DNA of 64,000 bases from Allobosea sp. 67-29 (GCF_001898115.1 NZ_MKSQ01000007.1:124001-188000), one strand, 5' to 3'; shown: positions 34,537 through 43,612, counted from the first letter of the stretch. Program-made: numbers and translations. The notes: a model not told the origin generated them from the letters alone.

Positions 34537-34619
34537 GACAAAAAACAAGCCCGCAGGATGGGGCCCGCGAGCTTGTTGGGGAATATCGTTTGCAATTTTG
34601 CTCTGGACGGAGCGGCATT

Positions 34620-35267
34620 ATGTATACCAGAATATCTAGCCTGCCGCAATCAGCGAATAGGCGTGTTTGCGGCAAAACTATTCGTCGAATCGAGCTTCAT
34701 TCTTCGTCGCCGGGCGCTCCTGTTGCACTGGCCTGGCGACTCGGTCGCGCCTCTTCGGGACGTATCGCCTTCAAGTGCGTCGCCTGCGAAGGGTGGCACC
34801 GGGCGCCGGACGTTGTGCACACCAGCGGCGACGTCGCTCGCGTTACGACCTGCCCGGACTGCTTTCGGCGCTCGGCCCATAAAACAGTCAACATCAAGAT
34901 CGTCGGTGAGGCTCCCGGCCACATCGCCCGAGCTTTTTCCGATGGCGCACCGCTATGGGATCTCGCAATCGCGTTCGAAAACATCCGCGAGCCGTGGCAT
35001 GCGCCCTTGCCGGGGCAGCGCACAATCTGGTTTCGGCGTGAGGTATTTCTGCCGAGATGGTCGGACATCGACATTGCGGTTCAGGCTCTGCGGAACGTCG
35101 GCTTCATTGCCGAGGCAACCGCCATTCGCCGGATGCTCGCGCCCTTCGCCAAGATGAACGCGTATGAGCTCTCGATATCGAACCGTTGGCGCGAGGTCGG
35201 ACCAACCGCGCGGGCCTTGGTTCTTTCGTCTATGCAAAACGCATGGGAAGCTGGGGGGCGCCTATGA
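34620..35267 (+). CDS. Hypothetical protein with CxxC...CxxC zinc ribbon
   Basis: A 215-residue protein. The first half has a zinc-ribbon-like arrangement, Cys53-x2-Cys56 and Cys78-x2-Cys81, the kind seen in primase-associated zinc-binding domains. The C-terminal part is helical and basic. Its stop overlaps the primase start (ATGA), so the two are translationally coupled and it may act as a DNA-binding accessory to replication. No known family recognised. Confidence 0.65.
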   Translation: MYTRISSLPQSANRRVCGKTIRRIELHSSSPGAPVALAWRLGRASSGRIAFKCVACEGWHRAPDVVHTSGDVARVTTCPDCFRRSAHKTVNIKIVGEAPGHIARAFSDGAPLWDLAIAFENIREPWHAPLPGQRTIWFRREVFLPRWSDIDIAVQALRNVGFIAEATAIRRMLAPFAKMNAYELSISNRWREVGPTARALVLSSMQNAWEAGGRL

Positions 35268-37768
35268 CCGCCCACCTCCCGGCCACCGAACGCGCATGGG
35301 CGGATTTCCTCGGCGCCATGGCGTCCTGCGGCATCCGCACGAAGGACAAGATTGAGCCGTCGAGCAAGATCATCCGGTTCCACGTCGAGGGCGACAAGAA
35401 GGGCACCAAGAACGGGTGGCTGACCTTTCACGAGGACCATCCCGCGTCCGGCGCGTTCGGCTCGTACAAGCTCGGCCGCAGCGAGACCTGGACTGTCGAC
35501 AAGCCCGAGCGCATGTCTCCGCAGGACCGCGCCGAAATTCAGCGCCGCATGGCCGAGACCCGCCGGCAGCGCGAGGAAGAACAGGCTCGGGCTCATGCCG
35601 CCTGTCGCGCTGCCGCCGCGGCCATCGTGGCGGCGACCGAACCGGCGCGGCAGGATCACCCCTATCTGGTCAAAAAGAACCTGAACGTCACGGCTGGGCT
35701 CAGGCAGCTTGCTCGTGATGTGAAATACGAGGTCACGGACGAGGAGAAGCCACAACGGACAGCCCGGAAGGGCGCGCTGGTCATCCCGATCTATGGCCCT
35801 GACAAGACGCTGCACAGCGTCCAGACGATCGATGGGCAGGGCCGCAAGCATTTCATCTATGGCACGAACAAGAAGGGCAATTATTGGTCTATCGGCAAGC
35901 TGACGAAGCGCATCATCATCGGCGAGGGCTATTCGACCTGCGCGACCGTGCACGCCGCAACCGGGTGCTGCACCGTCATCGCCTTCGATAGCGGAAACCT
36001 GCCGGCGGTCGCCAAGGCCATCCGGGCGAAGTATCCCGACCATGAAATCGTGCTCGCGGCCGACAACGACCGGTTCACGATGGAGCCCGTTCCGAACCCC
36101 GGCATGACCAAGGCTTGCGAGGCTGCGGCAGAAGTCGCCGGCCTTGTCGCCTGGCCCGAGTTCGATGACGGCGCCACGCTCGACGACGGCGGCACGCCGA
36201 CCGACTTCAATGACTTGGCGGCCGTGCGCAAGAACCTCGAATCCGTTGCCGCTGCGTTCGCCGCGGCCGTCCCGCCGCACGACATCGAGAACCATGCGGA
36301 CCCGCGCCGTGAGCGTCCTGCCCCACAAGCATCGGCGGCGCCGATCCCGCTTTCGGCTCCTTTCCGCGCCGAAATTTCGGAAGCCGCAGTGCGGGCGCTG
36401 CGCGCACGCGGTTTTGAATGGGGTTCGGAGGTCGAGGTCGCTGGCGCCTTTTGCCAGGCCGCGGCGCGCAGCCTCGGATCGCTCATCTATTCGGAGGGCC
36501 ACTTCTGGACCTTCAACAGCCGTCATTGGGAACGGCTCGACGACCAAGCACTTCGCCGGGCTCTCCACATTCTGGACGGCGCCGAAATCGACCCGATGGG
36601 TAAAGCCTCTAAGCTGCTGAAGCTCTCGAGTCGTATGATCGACGGCGTACTTCGCGAGATGTCGGTTATGACGGGGGATGCTACCTTTTTCGAGAACCCG
36701 GCGCCGGGCGTACCGGCCCGCAACGGTCTTGTTCAGTTTGCCTGTGATGGGCGGGTGACGCTTGTTCCCCATGCTCCCGAGCATCGCCGCCGCTTTGTAG
36801 TCGATGCCGACTTTGAGCCTATCGTGACGCCCTACGAACCGCCAGGAGGCAGTCTTCTAGAACGGCTGTTCGCCGGCTCTTTCAAGGGCGACCATGATGC
36901 TCATGAGAAGGTCTCGCTGATTGCCGAGACCCTCGGCGCTGCTGCCGCGGGGCTGGCGACCCAGATTGGCCATCCGAAGGCGCTGCTCCTGTATGGAGCG
37001 TGCGCAGGCAACGGGAAGAGCGCGATTGCTGCCCTGTTCTCTGCGCTGCTGCCCGCCAACGCAGTTTGCAGCATTTCGCCGGCTGACATGAACGACAAGA
37101 CGATGATCGTTGGCCTTGCCGGCTGTGCAGCCAACGTTGCTGACGAACTCGGCGGCAAAGCAATCGCCGGCGATATTTTCAAGCGAGCTGTGACGGGGGA
37201 AACCGTTCCAGGCAGGGACGTTTACAAGCCGAAGATGGAGTTCAAGCCAGTCGCGCAGCACGTTTTCACGACCAACAGCTTGCCGGACTTCGCAGGCGGC
37301 TTTGATCGTGGTCTGCAACGGCGTTTTATGGTGGTGGAATTCAGCCGGCCGATTCCTGCAGCTGAGATCGTCCCCAACATTGCAGAGCGGATTGCTCGGG
37401 AGGAATTGGAGGCCTTGCTAGGGTTCGCTGTCACTGGCGCATCGCGTTTGGTGAAGCGCGGCGGGTTTTCCGTTCCGGCGTCGTCCAAGGCCGCGCTTGA
37501 TACCTGGTTGAGGTCTGACCCGTTGCAACAATGGTCCGAGTTCCATCTGCAATCGACTTCCGAGCCACCTCCCGGCGGTTGGCCCAAGACGAGAGAATTG
37601 TTCGAATCCTGCCGACGCTGGATGCTCAATGAGGGCTACCGGGAAAGCTCGGTTCCCGCTCCGAACGTTTTCACGCAGCGCTTGCGGAGCATGAAGCTCA
37701 TTCGCGACACGGTGCGGCGCTCGGACGGGGCGCGCGCCATCGGCGTCACCTTGGCGTCCGCACGCTGA
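35264..37768 (+). CDS. P4-alpha-like Toprim primase / SF3 helicase
   Basis: Replication protein of 834 residues. Residues about 1-340 form the primase part, with a Toprim domain (IIIGEGYSTCATVHAATG with Glu221, and LAADND with Asp267/Asp269). The C-terminal part is a D5/P4-type helicase with Walker A GACAGNGKSA at 578-587, then DELGGKAIAGDIFKRAVTGE and sensor region HVFTTNSLPDF. Satellites use such proteins to prime and unwind from their own origin, which fits the repeats directly downstream. A linker near 340-365 is alanine/proline rich. Confidence 0.9.
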   Translation: MTAHLPATERAWADFLGAMASCGIRTKDKIEPSSKIIRFHVEGDKKGTKNGWLTFHEDHPASGAFGSYKLGRSETWTVDKPERMSPQDRAEIQRRMAETRRQREEEQARAHAACRAAAAAIVAATEPARQDHPYLVKKNLNVTAGLRQLARDVKYEVTDEEKPQRTARKGALVIPIYGPDKTLHSVQTIDGQGRKHFIYGTNKKGNYWSIGKLTKRIIIGEGYSTCATVHAATGCCTVIAFDSGNLPAVAKAIRAKYPDHEIVLAADNDRFTMEPVPNPGMTKACEAAAEVAGLVAWPEFDDGATLDDGGTPTDFNDLAAVRKNLESVAAAFAAAVPPHDIENHADPRRERPAPQASAAPIPLSAPFRAEISEAAVRALRARGFEWGSEVEVAGAFCQAAARSLGSLIYSEGHFWTFNSRHWERLDDQALRRALHILDGAEIDPMGKASKLLKLSSRMIDGVLREMSVMTGDATFFENPAPGVPARNGLVQFACDGRVTLVPHAPEHRRRFVVDADFEPIVTPYEPPGGSLLERLFAGSFKGDHDAHEKVSLIAETLGAAAAGLATQIGHPKALLLYGACAGNGKSAIAALFSALLPANAVCSISPADMNDKTMIVGLAGCAANVADELGGKAIAGDIFKRAVTGETVPGRDVYKPKMEFKPVAQHVFTTNSLPDFAGGFDRGLQRRFMVVEFSRPIPAAEIVPNIAERIAREELEALLGFAVTGASRLVKRGGFSVPASSKAALDTWLRSDPLQQWSEFHLQSTSEPPPGGWPKTRELFESCRRWMLNEGYRESSVPAPNVFTQRLRSMKLIRDTVRRSDGARAIGVTLASAR

Positions 37769-37794
37769 GCCATATGGCTGCCAAGACGCCTGTG

Positions 37795-38040
37795 AGTGTA
37801 GGTCTAGTGTAGGTCTAGTGCGCCGAATTTCGCCCTAACTTATTGAAAGTGTTTAGGTGGTGATAAGCGCACCAAAAATCTTTCTATAAACTTGGTTGTC
37901 CGGACTTTTCGGACTCTCTCGCGCGTATAAAAGTTTTTGATGATCAACCTACACCTAAACACTTTCAATGAATTAGGCCGAAAATGCCCACACTCATCGA
38001 ACACCCGGCAACACTCCGCAAAAAGTGTCAACCAAGTCAG
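37795..38040. repeat. Candidate replication origin: tandem iterons and long inverted repeat
   Basis: The 425-base gap after the primase gene holds no gene. It contains two tandem copies of AGTGTAGGTCT at 37795-37816, then an imperfect inverted repeat with arms at 37826-37859 and 37952-37985 that share an uninterrupted CACCTAAACACTTTCAAT-type core of 18 bases. Within and around the loop are CGGAC-TTTT-CGGAC and a second pair, ACTTGGTTG at 37890 with its complement at 38029. The remainder is AT-rich. Layout and position suggest the origin (ori/crr) used by the primase-helicase. Confidence 0.55.
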
Positions 38041-38193
38041 CCGCGTCATTATTTGTCGTTCTTATCATATAGATAGAATATTGTCACAAACGCATTCATT
38101 TTGATCGATAGCGGGTTGCCACTGATCCTTGATTTCTCCTTATATAGGCAAAGATCAACTTTCCAGATGCTCCAGAAATGCTAAATTCTCTGC

Positions 38194-38592
38194 ATGAGCA
38201 CGAACATGTCCCCAACCATCGATAGCGATCGCTTGGATCGTTACATCGCCGCCTCCGATGCGGCCCGCGCGGCCTGGGAGGATGGCAAGGAAGCGCTGAA
38301 AGACGCACGCGGCGTCCTCGCCGCCGAAAAAGGTCACTTGGCGCGGCTCGAACTGCACTTTGGCGGCCGACTCGATCCGAAACACCCGAACGTCAAGCAC
38401 ACCGTTGAGAAGATGCGGGCCGCGCAGAAGGCAGTCACTGCCGCACAGCATAGGGTCGACGAATTGGCTTCGACGTTGCGCCGCGCCCGCGCGCTCGAAA
38501 CAGCTTGTCGCGATTTCGCGAACAAAAACGGCGTCAGAAACCGCGATGCTTACGACAGGCCGCGGACCATCTTCACCGGGTCACTGTCATGA
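38194..38592 (+). CDS. Hypothetical coiled-coil protein
   Basis: A 132-residue protein, almost wholly helical, with heptad-like charged repeats from residue 14 to 105 (AAWEDGKEALKDARGVLAAE and onwards). No catalytic motif, signal or membrane helix. Its stop overlaps the next start (ATGA). Element-specific; may be a structural or scaffold-like protein. Function unknown. Confidence 0.65.
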   Translation: MSTNMSPTIDSDRLDRYIAASDAARAAWEDGKEALKDARGVLAAEKGHLARLELHFGGRLDPKHPNVKHTVEKMRAAQKAVTAAQHRVDELASTLRRARALETACRDFANKNGVRNRDAYDRPRTIFTGSLS

Positions 38593-39230
38593 AAATCCGT
38601 AGCCTCGCCTCATCGCTTGCCAACGCCGTTTCTGCACAGCGCTCGGCGGCGCAGGAAATCCAGAGGAATTTCGACGAGATCAGAAGCCGGATTCGCGAAA
38701 TCCGCGGCCAGCTTCGGGATGCCCATTCCGCTGCACCTGATACGGCAGGCATCCGCGAGCGAGCAACGATCGTAGTCTCGCAACTCGCCGACGAGGCTCG
38801 TGGCCGCATCTACTTTCAGCATCTCAGGACCGAGGCGGACGAATTCGACGCCGCGACCTTCATCAAAAGCGCGGCAACCGTTTCAATACTGCACGCGCCA
38901 CCTTCTGTTGGCGGCGGCACCGGCCTCGGCTTCACGTCGAAAACGAACGTGACCCCCCTCCACCTGGAGGCGCTACTGCGCCCGGATGACTTGACTGCGA
39001 TGCTGGTTCGGGAAGCTGAAGCCGGCTTCGAAGGAGCTTCGGAACTCAGGTTGTCAACGAAGGAGCGCGAAGCTCTCATTCAACGTCTGACCTCTGAACT
39101 CGACGAGCTTGAGCGCGCGGACGAGGCTGCCTGCCGGGAAGCTGAATCAGCTGGCTTCAACGTCGAGCGACGTACCGATGCAGATCCGCGTTGGCTGCTC
39201 GCTGCCGACTCCGACCTGCGAGCGGCGTGA
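38589..39230 (+). CDS. Hypothetical coiled-coil protein
   Basis: A 213-residue protein with helical, charged ends (AAQEIQRNFDEIRSRIREI and LIQRLTSELDELERADE) and a central globular piece containing a Gly-rich stretch SVGGGTGLGFTSKTN. Translationally coupled to the preceding gene. No family recognised. Since several element-specific coiled-coil genes precede the tape-measure gene, morphogenesis or regulation is possible, with no direct evidence. Confidence 0.65.
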   Translation: MKIRSLASSLANAVSAQRSAAQEIQRNFDEIRSRIREIRGQLRDAHSAAPDTAGIRERATIVVSQLADEARGRIYFQHLRTEADEFDAATFIKSAATVSILHAPPSVGGGTGLGFTSKTNVTPLHLEALLRPDDLTAMLVREAEAGFEGASELRLSTKEREALIQRLTSELDELERADEAACREAESAGFNVERRTDADPRWLLAADSDLRAA

Positions 39231-39340
39231 CATAAATATTCTCGCGGGTCCTTGGATGGACACCCCCCTACACGGGTGAACGCAGCCGCGTGCTTTCGTT
39301 CACGGCCAAGCGTTTTGCCACTGAACGAATCTCAATTCCT

Positions 39341-39378
39341 CGCGCGTACGCTCGCGCATAATGCGCGCAAGCGCGCGG
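39341..39378. repeat. Imperfect GC-rich hairpin in a 180-base gap
   Basis: The palindrome GCGCATAATGCGC at 39354-39366 extends outward into a longer imperfect stem on both sides. A second stem, GTGAACG...CGTTCAC, is at the start of the same gap. Lies 33 bases before the next gene; possibly a leader structure or terminator of the previous pair. Confidence 0.4.
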
Positions 39379-39410
39379 AAACTGTAGTGCTCTAACCGGC
39401 AGGTTTCTCC

Positions 39411-39998
39411 ATGAAGCATTCCGCTAGACCAACCGTCCCTCAACTCGCCGCCGGTCACCCACCGTCATCGACCCGTCGCGTTGCTCTCGATCGCGCGCAG
39501 CGTTTTGCCCTCGCTCTGGCCGAACAAGCCGAGCGAGCTCGCGTGGAAGCAATGACGCCTGCAGAGAGAGCGTCCGATTTGTCCAGTAAAGCGGCCTGGG
39601 CGCGCCACGAGGCTCGTGAACTCGAGCAGCAATTGGCACTGGACGAAATTGAGCGCGAGCGACGCGCCAAGCTCCGGGCTCTCATACCTGCTCGGGCGGT
39701 GTCCGAGCTGGAAAAGGCCGTTGCCGCTGCCCAAGCGCGAGCAGCCGAACTGACGAAGCTCGGCGCTTTCGCTGCAAAATACGGAGCCCCCTTCGACGTC
39801 GCCGCTGCGATTGCGAGCCCCATCACGCTCGACGCTGCTCGCAATCAGGTCATGGACGCCATGGCCGCAGAAAGCGAACGCTATTCCATTCGCCCGTATT
39901 CGTCAGCGTCTAGCGCGCAGGCCGAGAACCACGCCGCCGGCTGGGATCGGGCCCTTTCCACTGTCGCCGCCCGCCGCGGCGTGCAGCCCGCCGCGTGA
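39411..39998 (+). CDS. Hypothetical helical protein
   Basis: A 195-residue protein dominated by a long alanine/glutamate/arginine-rich coiled coil (residues 25-120, such as ARHEARELEQQLALDEIERE) and a short C-terminal globular tail. Head region has a Pro/Ser-rich segment. It resembles no family I recognise. It lies two genes upstream of the tape-measure gene, in the region where tail or head accessory genes are found in phages, but this is position only. Confidence 0.6.
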   Translation: MKHSARPTVPQLAAGHPPSSTRRVALDRAQRFALALAEQAERARVEAMTPAERASDLSSKAAWARHEARELEQQLALDEIERERRAKLRALIPARAVSELEKAVAAAQARAAELTKLGAFAAKYGAPFDVAAAIASPITLDAARNQVMDAMAAESERYSIRPYSSASSAQAENHAAGWDRALSTVAARRGVQPAA

Positions 39999-40021
39999 CG
40001 GCTCATCGCGAGAATGCGCCT

Positions 40022-40351
40022 ATGAATGTCACAAATTTCCATGCGCACCCTCGCACTGCAGAGGCGCGCGCTATCCTCGTCACGCTGCATCTGCATGTGA
40101 AGCCGGTAATGATCGACGGAAAAGCCGTGTGGTCTATCGACCTGCGTGACGCAGCCGGCGGAGCTGCCGCGCTGCAGGCCGCACGCAATGCCGGTGGCGG
40201 GGATACCGATCAGGGAACCGCTGCATTCCTGCGCATGTCCGGTCTCACTCTGTCGCAGATGCTCGCCCTCGACGCGGACGAACTCATGCGATGCCTCATG
40301 GTCGCGCTGACACTCGCCGAGGTTGCCAGCGCCATCGCGAACGAAGGCTGA
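40022..40351 (+). CDS. Hypothetical protein directly upstream of tape measure (chaperone position)
   Basis: A 109-residue protein with an N-terminal beta region (LVTLHLHVKPVMIDGKAVW) and a helical end (LMRCLMVALTLAEVASAI). The gene ends one base before the tape-measure start, the place where phages encode the tail-assembly chaperone (gpG/gpGT or P2 gpE/E'). No slippery sequence for a frameshift is evident. An alternative GTG start at 39995 overlaps the previous stop. Chaperone role is a position-based guess. Confidence 0.5.
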   Translation: MNVTNFHAHPRTAEARAILVTLHLHVKPVMIDGKAVWSIDLRDAAGGAAALQAARNAGGGDTDQGTAAFLRMSGLTLSQMLALDADELMRCLMVALTLAEVASAIANEG

Positions 40352-40352
40352 A

Positions 40353-42335
40353 ATGTCCGCCGCTGCAACCGCGAAAGTCACGGTCCGCCTTCTGGATCAA
40401 TTCACAGCCCCGTCGCGCATCGTGCAGAATTCGATGCGCGCGATGCTCGGGAATATGCGGGCGCTGTCAGGCGCGCGCATCGGCATCGGAAAGCAGCTTG
40501 AGGCCGCCACGGCGCGCGCGAAGGAGTTGCGGTCGTCGCTGATGGGCATCGGCGCAACGAGCCTAGTCGCTGCCTACAGCGTCAAGCGCCTGATGAAATC
40601 CGGCATCGACCTTGAGACGGTCATGATGGATATCCGCCAGAAGGCGGACCTGACGTCCGAAGCCACCGCGGCAATGCGCGATCGCATTCTGCAGATCGCT
40701 CCCACGGTCAACAAGTCGGCAGGCGAAGTCGCCAAAGGCGTAGACTTCCTGATGAGCGCCGGCCTCGACCCTGCCCGCGCAATGGAGATGATCCCTGCCA
40801 TCGGCAAGGCGGCAACGGCGTTTGGCGCCAACATCGAGGATATTGCCAAGTCTAGCTATGCTGCGATCGACAACCTGAAGGTGCCGGCCAAAGAGCTTGC
40901 TCGCACGCTGGACATCATGGCCGCGGCAGGCAATGCCGGCAGTTTCGAACTAAAGGATATGGCGCAGTATTTCCCGCAACTGACTGCTGCGGCCGAAGCT
41001 CTCGGGATGCGAGGAAACACAGGCGTTGCCAGGCTGGCAGCGGCGCTGCAAATCGCGCGGAAAGGTGCTGGCGACGCGTCGAGCGCGGCCACAAACACCG
41101 CGAACGCGATGCAAAAGATCGTCAGCCCGGAGACAACGAAGAAGTTCAGGAAATTCGGCATCGACATCCGCAAGGAGCTTAAGAAAACTCAGGAATCGGG
41201 TGGCGATGTATTCGAGATGCTGGTCAACCTGACACGAAAGGCTGTGAAGGGGGATATCTCAAAGCTTGGCGATTTGTTTGAAGATGCGCAGGTTCAGAAT
41301 TTCCTGCGGCCAATGATCGCAAACCCCGATGAATACAAAAAAATTCGCGACAAGTCGGCAGCGGCAGATGGCGTTGTCGAGGATGATTATCGCAATCGGA
41401 TGACGACGCTCGCTGAGCGTCTGAATCGCCTTATGAACGCGTTCGATACGCTAACGATCAAGATCAGCGACGCGCTTGCACCATGGATTGGGGCGCTTGC
41501 GGACAAGGTCGCACCGCTCGTCGATTACGTCTCCGAACTCGCTGGCAAATATCCGGGCTATACGGCGGCCATCGTCGGCGTGACGACCGCCCTGGCCGGT
41601 CTTGCCGCGACTATTGCCGTCGTCCGCCTTCTGGCGGCCGGGCTCGCAATCGTCGGGCTCAAGGGAGCCAGCGGGCTCTTGAATTACCTCGCCCCAAAGG
41701 CGCCCCGGCCAGGTCAGCAGGCGCCGGGAGCCGTCCCGACCAGCGCGCCCAAAGCAGGAGCCGCCGAGGCCACCCCGAAGATCGCGACGAAGCCAGGCCC
41801 CATGCGGCCGAGCCAGCTAGAGACGGCCCGGCAAGGCATCGCGCGCATGAACGCGCCGGCAACCGCGCTCGGCCGTCTCGTTGGCGGGCTCAAGAACGGC
41901 GTTGTCGGCGCGCTGGCGTATTACTTCGGCAGCAAGGCGATTGATGCCGGATTCGATGCATTGCCGAAGCCGAATTACCCGAAGGGATACGACCCCGATG
42001 CCGAAATGAACATGGGGATCGTGGATCGCGTCAAGCGCCTGTGGAACGGATCACCTGACAGCGAAAAGCCTATTGGCGCGCCGGACGCGAATGCTCCCGA
42101 CGCCGTGCCAGCGCCCAACGCGAAGCCGAGCGGCGTCGCCGCCGGCACCGGCCTCGGTCAGGGGATCAAGGAAGGGCTGGCTGGGCAGCGCCCAGCCGTT
42201 ATGGACGAGGTCGACGCTATGATCGCTGCGGTACAAGCTAGGCTCGCTGCCGCGGGGTTGAAGCTCAGTGTAACGCCGCAGCTCGAAGGCGGCGGAGCGG
42301 CGTTGCGCTCGCTGCATTCGGATGCCGGGTTCTGA
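40353..42335 (+). CDS. Phage tail tape-measure protein (TP901 core)
   Basis: A 660-residue protein. Residues about 70-290 form the TP901-type core of tape-measure proteins, seen in [40 protein letters not shown] and KELARTLDIMAAAGNA. A hydrophobic segment follows (residues about 395-440), then a Pro/Ala-rich stretch and a final helical part. Short for a myophage or siphophage tape measure; at about 1.5 angstrom per residue it would set a tail below 100 nm. The gene is coupled by TGATG to the next. This and the gpD-like gene are the only recognisable virion proteins in the element. Confidence 0.9.
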   Translation: MSAAATAKVTVRLLDQFTAPSRIVQNSMRAMLGNMRALSGARIGIGKQLEAATARAKELRSSLMGIGATSLVAAYSVKRLMKSGIDLETVMMDIRQKADLTSEATAAMRDRILQIAPTVNKSAGEVAKGVDFLMSAGLDPARAMEMIPAIGKAATAFGANIEDIAKSSYAAIDNLKVPAKELARTLDIMAAAGNAGSFELKDMAQYFPQLTAAAEALGMRGNTGVARLAAALQIARKGAGDASSAATNTANAMQKIVSPETTKKFRKFGIDIRKELKKTQESGGDVFEMLVNLTRKAVKGDISKLGDLFEDAQVQNFLRPMIANPDEYKKIRDKSAAADGVVEDDYRNRMTTLAERLNRLMNAFDTLTIKISDALAPWIGALADKVAPLVDYVSELAGKYPGYTAAIVGVTTALAGLAATIAVVRLLAAGLAIVGLKGASGLLNYLAPKAPRPGQQAPGAVPTSAPKAGAAEATPKIATKPGPMRPSQLETARQGIARMNAPATALGRLVGGLKNGVVGALAYYFGSKAIDAGFDALPKPNYPKGYDPDAEMNMGIVDRVKRLWNGSPDSEKPIGAPDANAPDAVPAPNAKPSGVAAGTGLGQGIKEGLAGQRPAVMDEVDAMIAAVQARLAAAGLKLSVTPQLEGGGAALRSLHSDAGF

Positions 42336-42940
42336 TGACACCTACCGAACGTCGTCTGCGTGAAGAGATCGATCAGCTTCGCGAGGAAAGCCGCTGGCTC
42401 AGGGAATTGCTACGCCCGCCTGAGTTCCTACCAGCGGTCTTCCGCTTCACGGCGCTCGAAGAGCGCGCTTTCAAGGCACTTCTGAACCGCGATCAGTGGC
42501 CCCGTGAATCGCTGCACAACGTCACCTATGACGAGCACAACGATAGAGACCTGCCCGACATCAAAGTTATCGACGTGATGATCTGCAAGATGCGGAAGAA
42601 GCTCAAGCCGCTCGGCGTCGAGATTGAGACGCTGTACGGGCAGGGATACCGCATCTCATCGGAACATAAGCAGCGGGTTCGTGACGTCATTGCAGCCGAG
42701 TACGCCAAGGAAATGGCTGCAGCAGACGCCATCCGCGCAAAGGGTATCCCTGTCGCCGGCGAAAGCGAGCGGCAGGGCTGGGTTGAGGTCGCCGAGGACA
42801 TCAGCCGTCCCCGACAGATCGTCTCTGCGAGGCCTCAAAGCACTCAACATCGTCCAGCCGGTACAGTATCCGACCGCCGAATTTCACGAAGGACGGCCCT
42901 TGCCGACGCGAGCGCCAAGCCGCAAGGGTACCCGGCGTGA
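42335..42940 (+). CDS. OmpR/PhoB-type winged-helix protein with coiled-coil N-terminus
   Basis: A 201-residue protein. The N-terminal helix (RLREEIDQLREESRWLREL) is a coiled coil in place of a receiver domain; residues about 40-115 form a Trans_reg_C winged helix with DVMICKMRKKLKPLGVEIETLYGQGYRI, the typical recognition helix and hairpin. A regulator of late genes is plausible. Its C-terminal 46 residues run antisense to the HTH gene on the minus strand and look like a shadow of that gene, suggesting a lost stop codon. Confidence 0.7.
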   Translation: MTPTERRLREEIDQLREESRWLRELLRPPEFLPAVFRFTALEERAFKALLNRDQWPRESLHNVTYDEHNDRDLPDIKVIDVMICKMRKKLKPLGVEIETLYGQGYRISSEHKQRVRDVIAAEYAKEMAAADAIRAKGIPVAGESERQGWVEVAEDISRPRQIVSARPQSTQHRPAGTVSDRRISRRTALADASAKPQGYPA

Positions 42941-43007
42941 CTGCACCCGCCCATCGTTTGCTGAGCTCAGATGGCGTTAGATACTCCACCTCGCCGGCGT
43001 TACGCAT
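42801..43007 (-). CDS. Excisionase/AlpA-like helix-turn-helix protein
   Basis: A 68-residue protein with YLTPSELSKRWAGAVTPGTL as the helix-turn-helix and FVKFGGRILYRLDDVECFE as the wing, a common form of the HTH_17/MerR-like excisionase family. It is the second such gene in the element and overlaps the upstream minus-strand gene by eight bases. Its antisense overlap with the 3' end of the winged-helix gene is 140 bases. Could be a directional regulator or cofactor of integrase. Confidence 0.7.
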   Translation of the reverse strand: MRNAGEVEYLTPSELSKRWAGAVTPGTLAAWRSRRQGPSFVKFGGRILYRLDDVECFEASQRRSVGDG

Positions 43008-43410
43008 TGGTCTGGCGACCGCGGACGCGATCCTCGGAGCTCGGCAGCCGCCATCCGGCATAGGCCAGCGAGCGGATCCCCTCATCGATCGAACGCAGCC
43101 ACTGCCTTGCCGCCCCGTCACCCAAGGACGACGCCATCTGATGGGCGAGCTCAGCAATCGAAGCCTCGAAACCCTCTGGCGTCGTTGGCACGGCGACCCG
43201 GACAGCTTCCAAGTCGCCCTCAAATCTTTCGCACCAAGCGTCAAACTGGTCGGGCGACTGATCGAACTGGCTCGTATTCTCCTCATAGCTCCTACGTGTC
43301 CGATGAAATTGCTTCAAAGCGTCGAAAACCGGGTCAGCCGAACAGTCACCAAAATCCCGGACAAGGCTTTCGCTGATGTCCCTAAGCGTCGGAATTTCGT
43401 GTTTACGCAT
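43000..43410 (-). CDS. Hypothetical protein of the satellite regulatory pair
   Basis: A 136-residue acidic-to-neutral helical protein (SADPVFDALKQFHRTRRSYEE, GARQWLRSIDEGIRSL) with AGGAG before its ATG. It forms an operon with the HTH gene and is transcribed away from the gpD-like gene. No family recognised. With the HTH protein it could form a repressor or toxin-antitoxin-like control unit; no toxin motif is visible. Confidence 0.6.
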   Translation of the reverse strand: MRKHEIPTLRDISESLVRDFGDCSADPVFDALKQFHRTRRSYEENTSQFDQSPDQFDAWCERFEGDLEAVRVAVPTTPEGFEASIAELAHQMASSLGDGAARQWLRSIDEGIRSLAYAGWRLPSSEDRVRGRQTNA

Positions 43411-43612
43411 GGATTAGTCTCCTGATTGCTTTCGCACAATAAGGATTGATCAAATTCGTATACGAGTCAAATAATGCGAACGATTTGTAATATGCAAATT
43501 ATTGTTTTTCGTACCCGCATTGTAATTCAAATACTTAGTTCAAACCCGAAGTGTAACTAATTTTGCCTAGAATTATCGTCTGAGCGAATCGTAAATTTTT
43601 CGGGGGTGCCTC
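43411..43612. promoter_or_regulatory. AT-rich divergent promoter with near-palindromic operator
   Basis: A 202-base AT-rich gap between the leftward regulatory pair and the rightward gpD gene. It contains the near-palindrome ATTCGTATACGAGT at 43454-43467 (12 of 14 bases symmetrical) and other AT blocks including CAAATTATTG. A good candidate for the switch between the two transcripts. Confidence 0.45.

Noticed and set aside
37795..37985. Repeats after the primase gene as a CRISPR array
   Set aside because: Only two short tandem units and one inverted pair occur, with no regular spacers and no cas gene in the window.
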